Assembly: GCA_002427845.1 (NCBI GenBank)
Contig: DIYZ01000252.1
Coordinates: 1-14,889 of the forward strand
Direction: 5' to 3'
Source of the DNA: Chloracidobacterium sp. UBA6041
GTDB lineage: Bacteria; Acidobacteriota; Blastocatellia; Pyrinomonadales; Pyrinomonadaceae
DNA: 14,889 bases
This document shows, piece by piece, positions 14,722 through 14,889 of this stretch; the stretch's first letter is position 1, and every line of letters starts with the position of its first letter. Made by a program: the position numbers and the translations under genes. The notes below the pieces were generated by a model. That model did not search any database and was not told the origin of the DNA. It saw only the letters and a program-made list of their open reading frames with translations.

Positions 14722-14889
14722 CTAGGGTGCCGCAGCACGGGCGCGCCACTTAGCTTCTATCTCTCTCATTCCCGCAGCCTCCGCGGCCAACGGATCGGCT
14801 TCGATATACTTATGAAGTTCGTCAGCCGCCTGTAGGTACTGGCGCTCGCGAGCGTAAAGATTAGCAAGATATATATGAGCCCGAGGCAC
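14722..14889 (-). CDS. TPR-repeat protein, C-terminal end (partial)
   Basis: Only the last 55 residues are inside the window, ending at TAG (14722-14724); the gene continues to the right. The reading RAHIYLANLYARERQYLQAADELHKYIEADP is a clear tetratricopeptide repeat (helix A LANLYARERQYLQA, helix B ADELHKYIEADP), followed by a charged tail AAGMREIEAKWRARAAAP. Such tails are common in large tetratricopeptide proteins of acidobacteria, some fused to carboxypeptidase-regulatory-like domains. The gene converges with GH3, leaving 97 bp between the stops in which I find no clear terminator hairpin. The role of the full protein cannot be judged from this end. Confidence 0.75.
   Translation of the reverse strand: MPRAHIYLANLYARERQYLQAADELHKYIEADPLAAEAAGMREIEAKWRARAAAP

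Overview
The window is a cluster for breaking down plant-type polysaccharides. It comes from a heterotrophic Gram-negative-type bacterium of moderate GC. The organism cannot be fixed from sequence alone. Acidobacteriota (Blastocatellia-like) is my best guess. It rests on the dispersed GGAGCGAAATGT palindromes, the GCGGACAAGTCCGC repeat, the TPR-protein tail at the right edge and the many secreted glycosidases; a planctomycete or verrucomicrobial source is not excluded.

Layout. From about 11.8 kb down to 1, every gene lies on the minus strand and reads leftward: a secreted carbohydrate-binding-like protein (11064-11792), a GH27 alpha-galactosidase (9683-10876), a GH31 enzyme of the alpha-xylosidase type (7122-9527), a 65-residue ORF that is little more than a Tat leader (6870-7067), an alpha/beta hydrolase (6064-6855), a GH3 beta-glucosidase with a Tat signal (3879-6026), a GH5 endo-glycanase (2575-3762), two small unknown proteins (2265-2540 and 1926-2213), and a GH2 beta-galactosidase that runs off the left edge (1-1697). 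Gaps are mostly 30-190 bp, which fits one long operon or two or three linked units. A repeat cluster at 1754-1927 separates the GH2 gene from the rest. On the other side of a 597-bp non-coding region (11793-12389), a second GH3 enzyme reads rightward (12390-14624). It converges on the C-terminal end of a TPR protein (14722-14889, minus).

How the genes fit together. GH5 would cut a beta-linked backbone. GH31 (alpha-xylose), GH2 (beta-galactose) and GH27 (alpha-galactose) would remove side groups, and the two GH3 enzymes would finish the oligosaccharides. GH5, GH31, GH2 and GH3 together resemble a xyloglucan toolkit, with GH27 pointing to an added or different substrate such as galactomannan or mixed hemicellulose. 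All glycosidases carry export signals. No transporter, SusC/SusD pair or recognisable regulator is in the window, so uptake and control must lie elsewhere.

A notable sequence-level feature is that many of these genes appear to start at TTG or GTG behind strong Shine-Dalgarno sites. I see no CRISPR array, phage, transposase, tRNA or rRNA, and no clear candidate for a wholly new system. The oddest items are the orphan Tat leader coupled to the alpha/beta hydrolase, the two-sided palindromic repeat cluster, and the two unknown small genes inside the glycosidase operon.
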